NCBI GenBank assembly: GCA_028023455.1
Contig: JAQFVV010000002.1
Span: 30,571,725 to 30,635,724, forward strand
Direction of reading: 5' to 3'
DNA from: Epiperipatus broadwayi
Lineage: Eukaryota > Onychophora > Udeonychophora > Euonychophora > Peripatidae
Length of the DNA stretch: 64,000 nucleotides
The notes under the pieces are model-generated. The model was given only the letters and a program-made list of their open reading frames with translations. It did not search any database and was not told the DNA's origin. Positions 34,945-46,839 of this stretch are shown one piece after another. Position numbers and translations under genes: made by a program. Positions within the stretch are counted from its first letter, which is position 1, and the number at the start of each line of letters is the position of its first letter.

Positions 34945-35640
34945 TACAGAGAAATTTTGATCTTAAAGCGACCAAAAGAACAAGCTGGATTTAGAAGTGA
35001 TTCTATCACATTAGATCATGCGTGAGTATTAAAAGAAATCATAGAAAGGACCAATGAATAGGAATTTCCAATTGGATTTGTAGATTATGAAAAGCATTTA
35101 ACATTTTAAATATTTCCACATGTATTATATTGTCATATTCGGAAGAATATTTATTAAAATCAGCAGTTGTGTTTAGGGTATATGGTGATGCTAAGAAGGT
35201 TAATAATGATAAGGGCATACAAAAAGGTGATTCTCTTTTTCCAAAACTTTTTGCATCCATCTGATAGAAGTATTTTGTGGATTAAAAGGGAAAACTAAGG
35301 AAATAAAAAATAAATGGAGACTATTTAAATCATTTAGCTTTCAGAGTTCATGGGGTTATTTTGGACATTACTTTTTAGGAAATGTTACAAAAGTTATCAA
35401 ATAAAATTAGGAAAGTAGGACAAAAGATAAATACCAAAAAGACTAAAATGACGTTCAATGGGGTTTTATATAAAGGATCATTATTGATAATTTAAGCCGA
35501 AAAAGTTGTAAATTTTTATAAATCTTTATTTAATTATTAACACAGATGAAAATATAATGAGGTCTTTTTATAAAAATAATTTAAAATGAAATATGCTATT
35601 GTGTTTGAAAATAAAAGATTATCAATAGAGATGTTTTACT
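34945..35640 (+). mobile_element. RTE fragment (RT core), decayed
   Basis: Plus-strand RT sequence is recognisable in broken frames: an EQAGFRSDSITLDH-like segment at 34980-35020, GFVDYEK near 35070-35090, and 'gggcatacaaaaaggtgattct' matching the GVRQGDS box. Then follow the region corresponding to LDFADD (degenerate, about 35330-35360) and the linker after it. Stops are frequent. Confidence 0.75.
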
Positions 35641-37354
35641 GATTTTTACATATTGTACCGGGTTTGATCCGATGGCGCTCAAATTTAACCTGCCAATTGG
35701 TTTAGCTGGTTTCCAACCTTATTTATAATACATTTATAATCTTATTTAATTATAAATATTTGAGAACAAACCGGCACGCTCAAACAAAGTGGAGAATACT
35801 ATTGATAGCAAAGCTGTCAATATTACCCACAATCAGACTGAGTTATGCAATGCATAACACAATCACATTTCCAGATCATGGCCCACCTCGACTGCTAGAT
35901 TCAAACCCCTACTATCCAAATATTTTATTTGTTTTGGAGTAAACCACAGGTGCCAGCTAGTTCAGAACTAACATGTTTGGACAGTAGGCCCATAATCCAG
36001 CGCTTGAAAAATCCCTTAACTAGCTCAGTCTATTTTTAATTCAATAACAAAATATTGTTTCACTTAAATAGTGGCAAAGAATTGACCGACAAATAAAGCT
36101 TTAAGTTTAAAGACAATTTATTTTAATTAACATTTATTAAACTAATTTTAAATATTTTATAAATCTTATTTACTATTATAACACACGCACATTTATAATT
36201 TACATACTATAATATCTTAGGAGAAAGCATTAAATAATATTTGGAATATAAAATACAATGAAATCACTATATACTAGCACATGAACACACACAACATTTT
36301 AAACACCATATTAATAGTTCGTCTATATATGCTATAGAGTTCTTAAACTTGACTCTTGAGGCTTTACGAATGTGATGGCTACTTTAGAAATAAGAAAAAT
36401 GTTATTACCTAGGATTTTGAACGTGGATACTTCTTGCTGTTTGCTGCTTCTAATGAGATATCTCTAACCGGTTAGATTTGAAGTTTTCTTGTGGAGATTT
36501 GATGCTGATTATTCCGAGGCATTTTCTTTAAGACAATTAGATATTGAGCGGCTTCAGGTTGTTATGCAGGCATCACTTTTATCGGGTAGGTTGGCTGTTT
36601 TCATCGGACTTCAGGCTGGAGAAAGTCGTATGTTTTCCGAGGTTTTAACACTGCATTCTTGATTCTGGATATATAACAAGCTGACTGATATAATTCACTG
36701 CTAGATTGTACTGAACTGTTATCTCAAATGCAACTAACTCAACTAACTGTCCGATAAAAAATTGACTATTTATGCATACGAGGTGTTGTCATTTTGATAT
36801 CCTCCAGCAATATCTGTTGTCGAAATTCCTTTGATAATCTTTTAATTACGTGTTTTTGAAGATCGTTTAATTAGTAGCCATGCAAACATGTTGTTTTTAT
36901 AATTTTAATTTGTAGCCACCGCTGAGTGTTTTTTAATTTTTTAACTTTCATTTATTTTTTAATATTTAATATGCATACATTATATTTACAGTCGCACACA
37001 CATATATAATTTGAGATCCATTCACTATTTAGTTTTAAGATGACTTTTTTTTCTTTCTTTAAATAAATAAAAGAGATTTATGTTTTTAAACTTTTAATTA
37101 TATTTATACTGATAGTAATACTAAAAAAAAAAAAAAACTCTTTACTTCTTTTATAAAACTTTTAACTTTATGTTTCTAAAGAAACCCCCCTCCCCTTCTA
37201 ATTAATTAATTGTGACTTTTATTTCAACAACACTTAGACTTTTAATTTTACGTTTACGAAAACAAACTGCAATAAAACTCTTAAACTTTTGATTTTACGT
37301 TTTTCTTTTACGAAAGATTTTTATTTTAATAATTTTTTTAAGCAAAATTATTAT
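35641..37354. other. Intronic DNA, nothing firmly recognised
   Basis: At 35657-35675 'accgggtttgatccgatggc' resembles a tRNA T-arm or a primer-binding context. I cannot find the rest of a tRNA or an LTR around it. The remainder is AT-rich without domains. Confidence 0.35.
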
Positions 37355-37690
37355 GTGCCAACACAATGTTGGTACAATATGGATCTGAGACTTGTATGCT
37401 TATCAGAAGAGCATTGGACTCTTCAGACTACCAAAAAAGAATGGAGGTAAGAGTGCAAGAGCAAATAAGTATTATTGGTATTGAAAGAATTATTAGGTAT
37501 TCCGATGGAAATGAACAGGATCCAAGAAATTATAAATGATCTAGGAAAAGGCTTTGTGAGGTGGGTAGATGAAGTAGAAAAGTTTGCTTTTGTGATGAGA
37601 AGTCATGGATCAGACAAATTAGATTGTTTGGAAAGATCTTTATCCACCTGTGGATCAATGGCAGTTGAAAATGGTAAATATATTTCATCA
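37355..37690 (+). mobile_element. RTE 3' fragment, plus strand
   Basis: 'gttggtacaatatggatctgagacttg' corresponds to the RTE block VFTYGSETWTL. The fragment ends in a frame like LFGKIFIHLWINGS, matching LGETFILQWIDNG of the intact copy, followed by an A/T-rich and CATCAT tail. It sits tail-to-tail with the minus-strand copy that follows. The segment 37408-37650 is repeated at 38155-38390. Confidence 0.7.
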
Positions 37691-38856
37691 TCATTATCAT
37701 TCTCATCTGCTACCAATCCACTGCAAAGTGAAGATCTCCAAATTTATTTCTGTTTCTCTGCTGCATCGTATCAGCAAATTTCTTTTTCGTTCAAGGGCAT
37801 TTCATATGTCTGTTTGTGGATTTACTGAACATTATTTTAATATTTTTAGCATTTATTTTTAGCTCTACTTTTTCAATTTTATCTGATAACTTTTGCAACT
37901 GAAATATTTTTTACAAATGAACTACATCATCGACAAAATCTACATTACTCAAATAATTTCCTTGTTTTTATTCCTTTTACTTCCCATTTTAATTCCCAAA
38001 ATGCTTCTTGTAAAATTGGTGGAAGATTTTGAAGATATGGAATCACCTATAGTTTCATTGTTAATTCTTCGTAATATCACTATGTAATCTAATCATCGCA
38101 TTTTGATAAATATTCTTCAGAATATGACAATATTGGATCTATACCTTGATGATCCAAAGGAGCATTGAGCACTTCAGATTACCAAAGAAGAATGGAAGTA
38201 AAAATGTGAGAACAAATAAGTATCATTGATATCGAAAGAATCAATAGACATTGAAATGGAAATGAACTGGATCCAAGAAGTTATAAATGATCTAGGAAAA
38301 TATTGTGTGAGATGGGTAAATGAAGTAGGAAAGTTTGCTTTTGGGATGAGAAATTATGGATCAGACTAGTTAGATTGTTTGGAGGGATCTTATAGAATCA
38401 ACGGCTTTTTCATCATTGACAAATCCAAAGGATCATGGGACTCATATTCTATTACATCTCTCAGTACTTGGATACGATCCATTATTCTAGAATCACTTTT
38501 AAATCATGATTTGTTTGCATTGTATTCGAATTTTGGTATAGATAAACTGTAATTATATTGGGAAATATGTTATATAGAATTAATTGAAGAATGATAGGTT
38601 CATAATTTCTAATGTCTTCTGTAATCATCTATCTTAAATATCAACATTATTATTGCAATCCTCCAATTATTTGTTATTTATCATTTAGAAATTTGATTTA
38701 CAATAATTTTTTTACTTCTTTACTTACTTTTTTAAAAATATCATTAATATTTCTATCATTTTCTGGAGTTTTCCTGCCTTTGTAGATTTAATTGCATATC
38801 TCAACTTTTCATTGAAAATACTTGGCTTTTCAGAAGATGTAATAATTATAGGAGAT

Positions 38857-39480
38857 TCACAGAGGCAAAGCCGATGAAAGTTACAAACTAGAAACTAATC
38901 TGGGGATATTGGATGCACAAACCTTCCTGCGTCCATTGATTATTCTGGCTTGCACTGAGTGGCGCTGAGAGTTTTGCCTCTGTGAAAAACAGCTTGTGTA
39001 AGCATATAGAATGGTTATCATGCGATGTTTGATGGTTTAATACCAATCCTGCCCAATAGGATTAAGGTAACTATGGTTATTAAAGAACCAAAGAAACTAA
39101 AAAGTATGGATGCTGAACTGAGTTCAGATCTATACAATTATACAAGCTAATGAGCTTAGCTTGAAAATATTATGGTGTTAATTTTGGAGTCAAAGCTTTA
39201 TAGTTAGCTAAAAAAGTAAAAGATGGCTGCTGGAGGGTTATGTTAGATCCTAGGATCTAGGTGCAATGCTCTCAGATCCAAGGTTCCTCACTGATGAAAG
39301 TCATAAGCTAGAAACTAGTCTGGAGATTTTGGACGTGTAGGTATTAGATGAGGATTTTGTGCACAAACCTTTCTGCATCCATTGATTACTCTGGCTCGCA
39401 CTGAGTGGCGCTACTGTATGGAGAGTTTTGCCTCTGTGAAAACAATTTGTATAAGCTTAAAGAATGGTGATCATGTGATG
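38857..39480 (+). mobile_element. Tandem-dimer family F copy in RTE, 13-bp TSD
   Basis: Direct repeat AATTATAGGAGAT is at 38844-38856 and 39481-39493. After the start 'tcacagaggcaaagc' comes a short body piece plus tail (38870-39040). A second, full body from 'taccaatcctgccc' plus tail (39040-39480) follows in the same orientation. It therefore combines a stub of inverted arm with two direct monomers. The tail is a variant with 'cttgtgtaagcatatagaatgg'. Confidence 0.85.
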
Positions 39481-39860
39481 AATTATAGGAGATATTTTAT
39501 TGTCTTGTTTTTATTACTATATACCTCTTGGTAAAACTCTTCCATATCATCTTTCTTTTTAATAATAGTTATATATTTTTTTATTATTACTGACATAATT
39601 TTTCTTCTCAAGCTAATATGTTGTTTTACATTTTTGAGATTTTTCTACTTTTTCTCTAGCTTTACTGACTAATTTACATTTATATTTTCTTATATTATTA
39701 AAACTTTTTTTTTCTTACCATTTTATAAACTAAATTCTTCATAATGGATCATTTTTAAAAGTGTTAATATATATATATTATTCATACATTATTTTGCTTC
39801 ACAAGAAAATTTTAGTGGTATTTTTGTATTATATCTTTTCGTTATAAGTCTTATTTAAAA

Positions 39861-40600
39861 ACCATCAAAACATCACATGATCACCATTTTATATACATAC
39901 ACAGGCTGTTAACAACAGTAGCAAACTCTCCATACAGTGGTGCCCCCAAGTGCAAGCCTTCATAATCAATGGATGCATGAAAGTTTATGCATAGAATCTC
40001 TGTCTCGTGCTTATTCATTTAATATCCCCAGACGGATTTCTAGCCTGTCGGTTTCATCAGTGTGGAGCTTGAATTTGAGATCATTGTACCTAGATCTTAG
40101 GATATAATGCAATCCTCCAGAAGCCACAATTTTACCTATTTGGCTAACTATAAAGCTTGCATTTGGTAGCACTATTGTATGGAGAGTTTGCTATTGTTAT
40201 TAACAGCTGTGTAAGTATATATTTTGTTGGTTGTATACTTATCCTACCCATGGGATAATGGTGACTGTCGTTTTTGAAAACCAAAGACAGCAAAATGTAT
40301 AGTTGCTGAACTGAGTTCAAATCTATAAGCTATACAAGCAAATGAGCTTGAATTGAAAACATGTTTTCATTTTGGGTTCCTAGCTTTATAGTTAACCAAA
40401 TAGGTAAAAGATGGCTGCTGGAGGGTTGCATTAGATCCTAAGATCTGGGTGCAGTGCTCTCAAATCCAAGTCTCCTCACTGATGGAAGTCACAAGCTAGA
40501 AACTAGTCTGAGGATAATGGATGAGTGGGTACTAGATGGAGATTTTATACACCAACCTTCTTGCATCCATTGATTATGAAGGCTTATACTATATGTTTGA
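39861..40600. mobile_element. Older family F copy with inverted arms and an extra body
   Basis: It starts with the reverse-complemented tail 'aaacatcacatgatcacc' and contains left-arm sequence to about 40150. It then continues with right-arm end 'gtatggagagtttgc', a tail-like piece, and a second body (40240-40600). RTE sequence continues on both sides, so it is an insertion. No clear target duplication could be read because both edges are diverged. Confidence 0.7.
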
Positions 40601-42044
40601 TTTTCAATCAAATCTGAACTGTTTTAAATTCATTGGAGTTTCTGAAGGTTAGGGATATCAAATATTAATACTAGCTTTTTTAATAGTTTTAATTGCCCTA
40701 GTCATACATTGACACACATCTTACATCTCATTTATCAATGATTGCTTTTTGTGTTGAATTTATTAAGGATATAACAATTTTTAAACACCTATTTTTTGTT
40801 AGTTGTAATATAAGACAATTCTTTTAGACCTTCATTTGGATGTTTCCATGTTTATTTTCATATTCAGCATTTTCCTCAAAGAATTAATAATATACATTTT
40901 TCTTTCCTTTAAACTCCACAAGTCTGTATCCTTTCTCATTTCCATTACTGTAACTAAATTTACCATTAGCACTTTTATTTTTTAATCATTTTCCAATTTT
41001 GGTATTAAAATTTCCCATGACAATTTTGAAATGCTGTTTGGTATAATCAGAAGTATTTTGTACATCCACATAAAAATTCCCTATTTCTTCATCCCAATGA
41101 GAACTTGTCAGGGCATAAACCTGAATTATCTGCATTTGATATCTTGCTTCGATTGTTGTTCCTCCATTTTTTTTATTTATGGTGAAACCATTTTGCTTGT
41201 TCTTCCAATATTTGCAACTTCATTGTAAAGTACATAGCATTTTCAAATCAGTTATCTTTTAATCTTTTCTTTTAATGTGACAAAATTTAATACTTCCATT
41301 TAATATTAGACTGTTTAGTCCAATTCATGTAGTATCCTTCACTTGAAAGTGATATTTAGTCATGGGTATCTATATAAAAGATCATCATTGAATGGTAACC
41401 TGGATCTGCATTAAGATTCTTGGATCTTTCTGCCTTTGGCTGCCAATTGCTATTTTGATTAACAACTGGATAACCTTTTGGGAATAAAAACTATAATTTA
41501 ATTTTGCTTGTCATGATTATAAATTTTTTTTTTTTTTAAAAGTTTATCAATATTTTGGTTAAGAATTATCAGGCAACTGTGAAGAAGGACTATTGTACTT
41601 TTTGAAATTAAACTTAAGGGTACAAACTCAATAAATTTACCACACTGGCTGATATACATTCATAATCAGCCCACCCATGTTTATCTGCCATATGAATAAT
41701 CACATATTAATAAAAACTGCAATGATAAGAATGTATGGAGTGGACATTAGGAATTTACGTTGTTTGGTTCCTTAAGACCTGAAAGAGGAATAAAAAAGTC
41801 TTTTAATTTAAGAAATAATTTCCTTTCGGCAGCCAATAAAATGTAATAATTTCTACATACATTCTTAAAAATAATGTATTTTTTTAATTGTGAAATCATG
41901 TTAAGACAAAGTTATTTGTCAATTACAAAAAAAATATATACATGATGTTTAATATAAATAGTAAAAATTAATATTTTTTCACTTTTTATCATGTCTATAA
42001 AATTTTGAAGTTAAATTCTTTCTAATTTTTTTTTTTATATTTAG

Positions 42045-42088
42045 ATATTTTATCAGCAGAGATGGGCCAGTTGGAAGCGTCTGTTCAT
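42045..42088 (+). CDS. TDP1: TDP1 44-nt micro-exon
   Basis: Acceptor 'atatttag' ends at 42044 and the donor is CAT|gtaagt. The two first bases complete an Asp codon, giving DILSAEMGQLEASVH, which aligns with DILSPLFGTLVSSAQ of human TDP1. The exon ends in phase 0. It is too short to stand out as an open frame and is supported only by the family match plus splice phase agreement on both sides. A decayed RTE ends about 200 bp upstream. Confidence 0.88.
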
Positions 42089-42231
42089 GTAAGTAGTATA
42101 TACTTACGTACTTTTTTTAAGATAAATCATAGTCACACATGTTTATAATTGATTCAGTCATTATTGAGAAATTATTAGTTTACTAAATACCTATATTAAA
42201 TCACTAACAACTAATAATAGACTAAATCTAG

Positions 42232-42850
42232 TGGTACTACCTGTGAACACAAAGTCTGACTAAAGCAGCGTAGGTAAAAGCTAACATCTTACCTATATTG
42301 AAATCCATATTAGTGTAAACAGGAAATATGAAATTAAATTAGCTCAGGTCTTAATAATGAATAAACACACTTAATTTATGTTATGTATACAAACAAGGTT
42401 AATCGAGAATCATTTTAATCTTTGAAAACCCCTCAAATGCAACTATAAAATCAATCGCAGAACACTACTGATATTCAAATTTAGTAAAATCATTAATACT
42501 GACAATAGAATAAATTCCAAACATTTGTGTTGATTCCCAGGTAGCATTGCTGAATTCTGTTGTTAGTCGTTAGTGATTTTACTAAATTTGAATTTCAGTT
42601 AGAATTATGCAATTTGATTTATTTTTTATGTAGTTTTGTTTGGAAATTTTTCAAAGTTTAAAATGATTATTGATTAATCTTGCTTTACATATGTAATATG
42701 AAATATGTTAGCTAATTTAGTTTTGCACTTCCTGTTTAAGCTAATGTGAATTTCAATATTCTTAATGTTTCTACAGTGTATATGCAAAAGTTATTTTTTT
42801 TATCTATGATGCTTTATTCAGACTTGGTGTTTGTTTAGTAGACTGCATTG
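42232..42850. repeat. About 600-bp palindrome 150 bp after the TDP1 micro-exon
   Basis: 'aacacaaagtctgactaaagca' near 42250 pairs with 'gctttattcagacttggtgtttg' near 42815-42835. 'tgaaatccatattagtg...acaggaaatatg' pairs with sequence near 42715-42760. 'attcaaatttagtaaaatcat' at 42474 pairs with 'gattttactaaatttgaat' at 42574. It is a long foldback with diverged arms and no ORF. Confidence 0.72.
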
Positions 42851-42922
42851 CTGAATTTATTCTATCGTTAGTGGTTGATGATTTTACTATAACTGAATTT
42901 CTAATAGCGTTAAGCAATCAAT

Positions 42923-44294
42923 TTATAAATATATGAAACAAAATACACTAGAATAACTCTACAAAATTAAAAATGTCTATATAAAATTAAAAAATAATTT
43001 CTTTGCTATAACCAGCTTTCGGCTTCTTCCACCATCTTAAAAATGCCTATATATAATTAAAAAATAATTTCTTTGCTATAGCCAGCTTAGGCTTCTTCTG
43101 CCATCTTGCTACTATATAAAATTAAAATAATTTCTTTGCTATAGCCAGATTACAGCTTCTTCCGCCATCTTGCTACTATATAAAATTAAAAAATAATTTC
43201 TTTGCTATAGCCAGATTACAGCTTCTTCCGCCATCTTGCTACTATATAAAATTAAAAAAATAATTTCTTTGCTATAGCCAGCTTAGGCTTCTTCCGCCAT
43301 CTTGCTACTATATAAAATTAAAAAAATAATTTATTTGCTATAGCCAGATTACGGCTTCTTCCGCCATCTTGCTACTATATAAAATTTAAAAAATAATTTC
43401 TTTGCTGTAGCCAGATTACGGTTTCTTCTGCCATCTTAAAAATGCCTATATAAAATTAAAAAATAATTTCTTTGCTATAGCCAGCTTACGGCTTCTTCCG
43501 CCATCTTGCTACTATATAAAATTTAAAAAATAATTTCTTTGCTATAGCCAGCTTACGGCTTCTTCCGCCATCTTGCTATTATATAAAATTTAAAAAATAA
43601 TTTCTTTGCTATAGCCAGCTTACGGCTTCTTCCGCCATCTTGCTACTATATAAAATTTAAAAAATAATTTCTTTGCTATAGCCAGCTTACGGCTTCCGCC
43701 ATCTTGCTATGATATAAAATTTAAAAAATAATTTCTTTGCTATAGTCAGATTACGGCCTCTTCCACCATCTTGCTACTATATAAAATTTAAAAAAATAAT
43801 TTTTTTTTACTATAGCCAGCTTACGGCTTCTTCTGCCATCTTGCTACTATATAAAATTTAAAAAATAATTTCTTTGCTATAGCCATCTTACGGCTTCTTC
43901 CGCCATCTTGCTATTATATAAAATTTAAAAAATAATTTATTTGCTATAGCCAGCTTACGGCTTTTTCCGCCATCTTGCTACTATATAAAATTAAAAAATA
44001 ATTTCTTTGCTATAGCCAGATTACAGCTTCTTCCGCCATCTTGCTACTATATAAAATTAAAAAATAATTTCTTTGCTATAGCCAGATTACGGCTTCTTCC
44101 GCCATCTTGCTACTATATAAAATTTAAAAAATAATTTTTTGGCTATAGCCAGATTACGGTTTCTTCCAGCATCTTGAGTAGCAAGATGGCCGAATTGTAA
44201 GCTGGCTATAGCAAAGGAATTATTTTTTAATTTTATATAGGCAATATTTAATTTTGTAGAGTTATTCTCCTGTATTTTGTTTATTATATATATA
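42923..44294. mobile_element. Foldback element carrying an expanded 67-bp minisatellite
   Basis: The outer inverted ends are 'aaacaaaatacactagaataactctacaaaatt' at the left and its near-complement 'aattttgtagagttattctcctgtattttgttt' at the right. Between them lie about 18 direct units of roughly 67 bp (42975-44175), each with 'tttctttgctatagccag', 'ttacggcttcttccgccatctt' and 'gctactatataaaatt'. One inverted unit (44176-44240) precedes the right end. This is the architecture of MITE-like elements whose internal unit has amplified. Spacing is regular but the units abut, so it is not a CRISPR array. Confidence 0.88.
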
Positions 44295-44429
44295 GTTGCA
44301 ACTCCAAGGAGAAAAAAAAAGAAAAACTGCTCTAGAAGTGAATTTTGCATTGACTATGCAAAACAATCTGTGAATTACAAATACGTCCACATATAGAAAA
44401 AACTGGTCCATTTTTGTGTATATTTGATA

Positions 44430-46830
44430 TGATGATGTCTTTTAATTTCTTCAGAAAATTTTCATTTCTGATATACCATGTCTAATTGTAGTTCTCCAAG
44501 GTATTCTGTTCTCGACCATATCTTCCCGATGAAAACAATCAACGTTAGACATTTTTAGAATGTCTTTTAAATAATTCAGACCGTATCTACCATATTCATG
44601 CAAGCAATACTCAAGTTTACCAAGTCTTTTCATTGTTCATTTGTTTTATATGTCCAATCCAACGAAGGTGTGATTGGATAATGTGGATCTATAGTATCAC
44701 ATTCAACAATTTGAAGAACATACTGACTGCTTTTGTAATATTGCCATTGTATAATTAAAATTTTGTGAAACATCCTTGAATGAAACTTTACTAATACCTT
44801 TCGATTGTATCAGTAGTGTCCAAGTCTCACTTCCATACAGCAATTTAGGTAAAATTACAACTCTTTATAAAATTAGCATAGTGGCAGTAGTTATTTCCCT
44901 GAGATGAAATATCATATTTTTTAACTCATTAAAAGCAGCGATAACATATAGCCCATTTTTCTACTTACTAAAATACCAAGATTTAACAATCCAAGTTAAA
45001 AAATTGCTGAAGGTTTTTTTTCTGGTTGCTGATGATAAAGTTTTTGAACATTAATTATTAAACCAAAGTCTTTATATGTTTTAAGCCAATAAACATCACT
45101 TGATCACTATTTCCTATGCTTGCTTATAACTGTTATTAAAACAGGCAAAACTCTCTATATGCATTGCCACTCAGTGCAAGCCAGAGTAATCAATGGATGT
45201 CAGAAGGCTTGTGCGTAAAATTTCCATGTAGTACCTACTCATCCAATATTCCCAGACTAGTTTCTGGCTTGTATTTAAGTAGAGCTAAAAGGTGGCTGCT
45301 GGAGGGTTGCATTAGATCCTAATATCTAGGTGCAGTGCTCTCAGATCCAAGGCTCCTCACTGTTGAAGGTCACAAGCCAAAAACTAGTCTGGGGATATTA
45401 GATGAATAGGCACTAGATGGGGATTTTATGCACAAGCCTTCTGGCATCCATTGAGTACTCTGGCTTTCACTGAGTGGCAATACATATAGAGAATTTTTCC
45501 TGTCTTCATATGTTACATTCAAAATATTAAATTCTGTACATCTTTTGGATGTGGTAAAAAATAGCACAATCATTAGCATGCTGTAAATTCAGAATCCAAA
45601 AAGGTGGAATTTTTGATTTTGCTTTCAGTTGATTCAAATTAAAATCTCTGCCGTCAAACCTTTATTGGATATTGATCCTTGATTTATCAAATTATTTATA
45701 AACAGTTCCAAAAACCACTATCATAAAAATTGAAAACAGTGTTAGAGCCATCTTGGTTTAATACCAGTTTTCTTTTCAGATGCCTCAGATTTTCCTATCT
45801 GTAATAATAACATTTCCTCTCATTCCATTATATAGAAACCATATAAATGAATATAATTTTGGTGGACAACCAACTAATTTCGAACACTACCATAGACCCG
45901 TTCCATTAATTGAGTCAAATGCTTGATTAAAGTAATAAAAGCAATATATAAATCAGCCATTTGTTTCCAACTCTTTTTTTGCATTTCATTGGCAAATCAA
46001 AGTATATCTGTTGCACTTATTTGATATTTTTAATACCACATTGATCTCTTGAAACCATTATATTAGGAAGCAACCCGTTCAACAAAATCCTTGAAAGTAA
46101 TTTTTCTATAATAATGACATTTTGTGTTTTTTTAAAACTGGAACAATATAAATATTTTTAAGATCAGATGGTACAACTTTATTAGTTCATATATTCCTAA
46201 AAAATTCCAATATCTTTGAAGCGAAAATATCACTGAGCCAATATTAAAACTTTTTATTTCATCGGGACTCGCAGCTTTTCCACTTTTAAGTTTTCAAAGT
46301 TTGATTTCACTAAGGTAGATATCTTTATCCTAATCTAAATGGGTAGATAAAATGGATATATCATTAAGGGTCATCATCTCAATTCATGTATCATTATTCA
46401 AAAGCTGGTCAAAGTACTCCTTCCGCCTGTTTAAAATATTGTTATCAAATAGTAGATTGCCATTTCTGGATTTGATAGGATTGTTATATTATTTCTGAGG
46501 TCTATATGCAGCTTTCAGTATATAGAAAAAAGGTCTAGCGTTGTCATAATCAACTGAAGTTTGTAATTTTTTTTGCTGTTTTAATCCACTAATCATTTTT
46601 AAGGCTTCTTGCCAGTCGTTTAACTATTTTCAATTTTTTTTTATTTATTATGGAGTTCCATAACTTACTATTTTGCGAGCAGAAAAGGCGATATGTTTCC
46701 TTTTAGTCAAATCACTATGAATAAGATCATTGTTATAAATGCAATCAATTATTATTTTTTAAGTGAACCCAAGAACAGATTCACTTGTACTCATCAAATG
46801 GGATGTATGATATTTAATATTTTCATGGTT
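44430..46830 (-). mobile_element. Second, unrelated LINE (minus), heavily decayed
   Basis: Read on the minus strand in broken frames, a segment like RRKEYFDQLLNNDT (about 46440-46400) precedes GKAASPDEI (46270). A degenerate RT block resembling FxQAFDSINGTGLW is at 45915-45880, then LVGCPPKLYSF. A FADD-equivalent (HANDCAIF) is near 45575, and a C-terminal region with RIPWRTTIRHGI is near 44480. The RT wording differs from both LINE-A and RTE. A family F element interrupts it at 45081-45501. Every frame has multiple stops. Confidence 0.72.
45081..45501 (-). mobile_element. Foldback family F copy (minus), 13-bp TSD with one mismatch
   Basis: It begins with a reverse-complemented tail ('aaacatcacttgatcac'), continues through the left arm to about 45270 and the right arm ('gtagagctaaaaggtggctgctgg' onward), and ends 'gaatttttcct'. 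The flanking repeat GTCTTTATATGTT (45068-45080) reads GTCTTCATATGTT at 45502-45514. It is inserted in the decayed LINE. Confidence 0.8.
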
Positions 46831-46839
46831 ATATGATGT

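Larger units (their letters stand above)
37687..41835 (-). mobile_element. Long decayed RTE copy (minus), interrupted by two family F insertions
   Basis: Its 3' end at 37687 has the CATCAT tail and the 'ccactgcaaagtgaagatctcc' block. RT sequence is present at 37870-38150 and 38410-38840. The linker is near 39500-39850 and 40610-40680, and the endonuclease lies at 40800-41420. The 5' leader ends at about 41835 with 'cctttcggcagcc', the same end as the intact copy at 15336. Interruptions are a plus-strand RTE piece (38156-38405) and family F copies at 38857-39480 and about 39861-40600. It is heavily mutated. It ends 210 bp before the TDP1 micro-exon. Confidence 0.8.

Noticed and set aside
35641-35720. 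LTR primer-binding site or tRNA T-arm ('gggtttgatcc')
   Set aside because: No flanking LTR, acceptor stem or retroelement coding sequence could be tied to it.
42975-44175. CRISPR-like regular repeat array
   Set aside because: The units are about 67 bp and abut directly with no unique spacers. They lie between transposon-like inverted ends in eukaryotic DNA, so this is a minisatellite.
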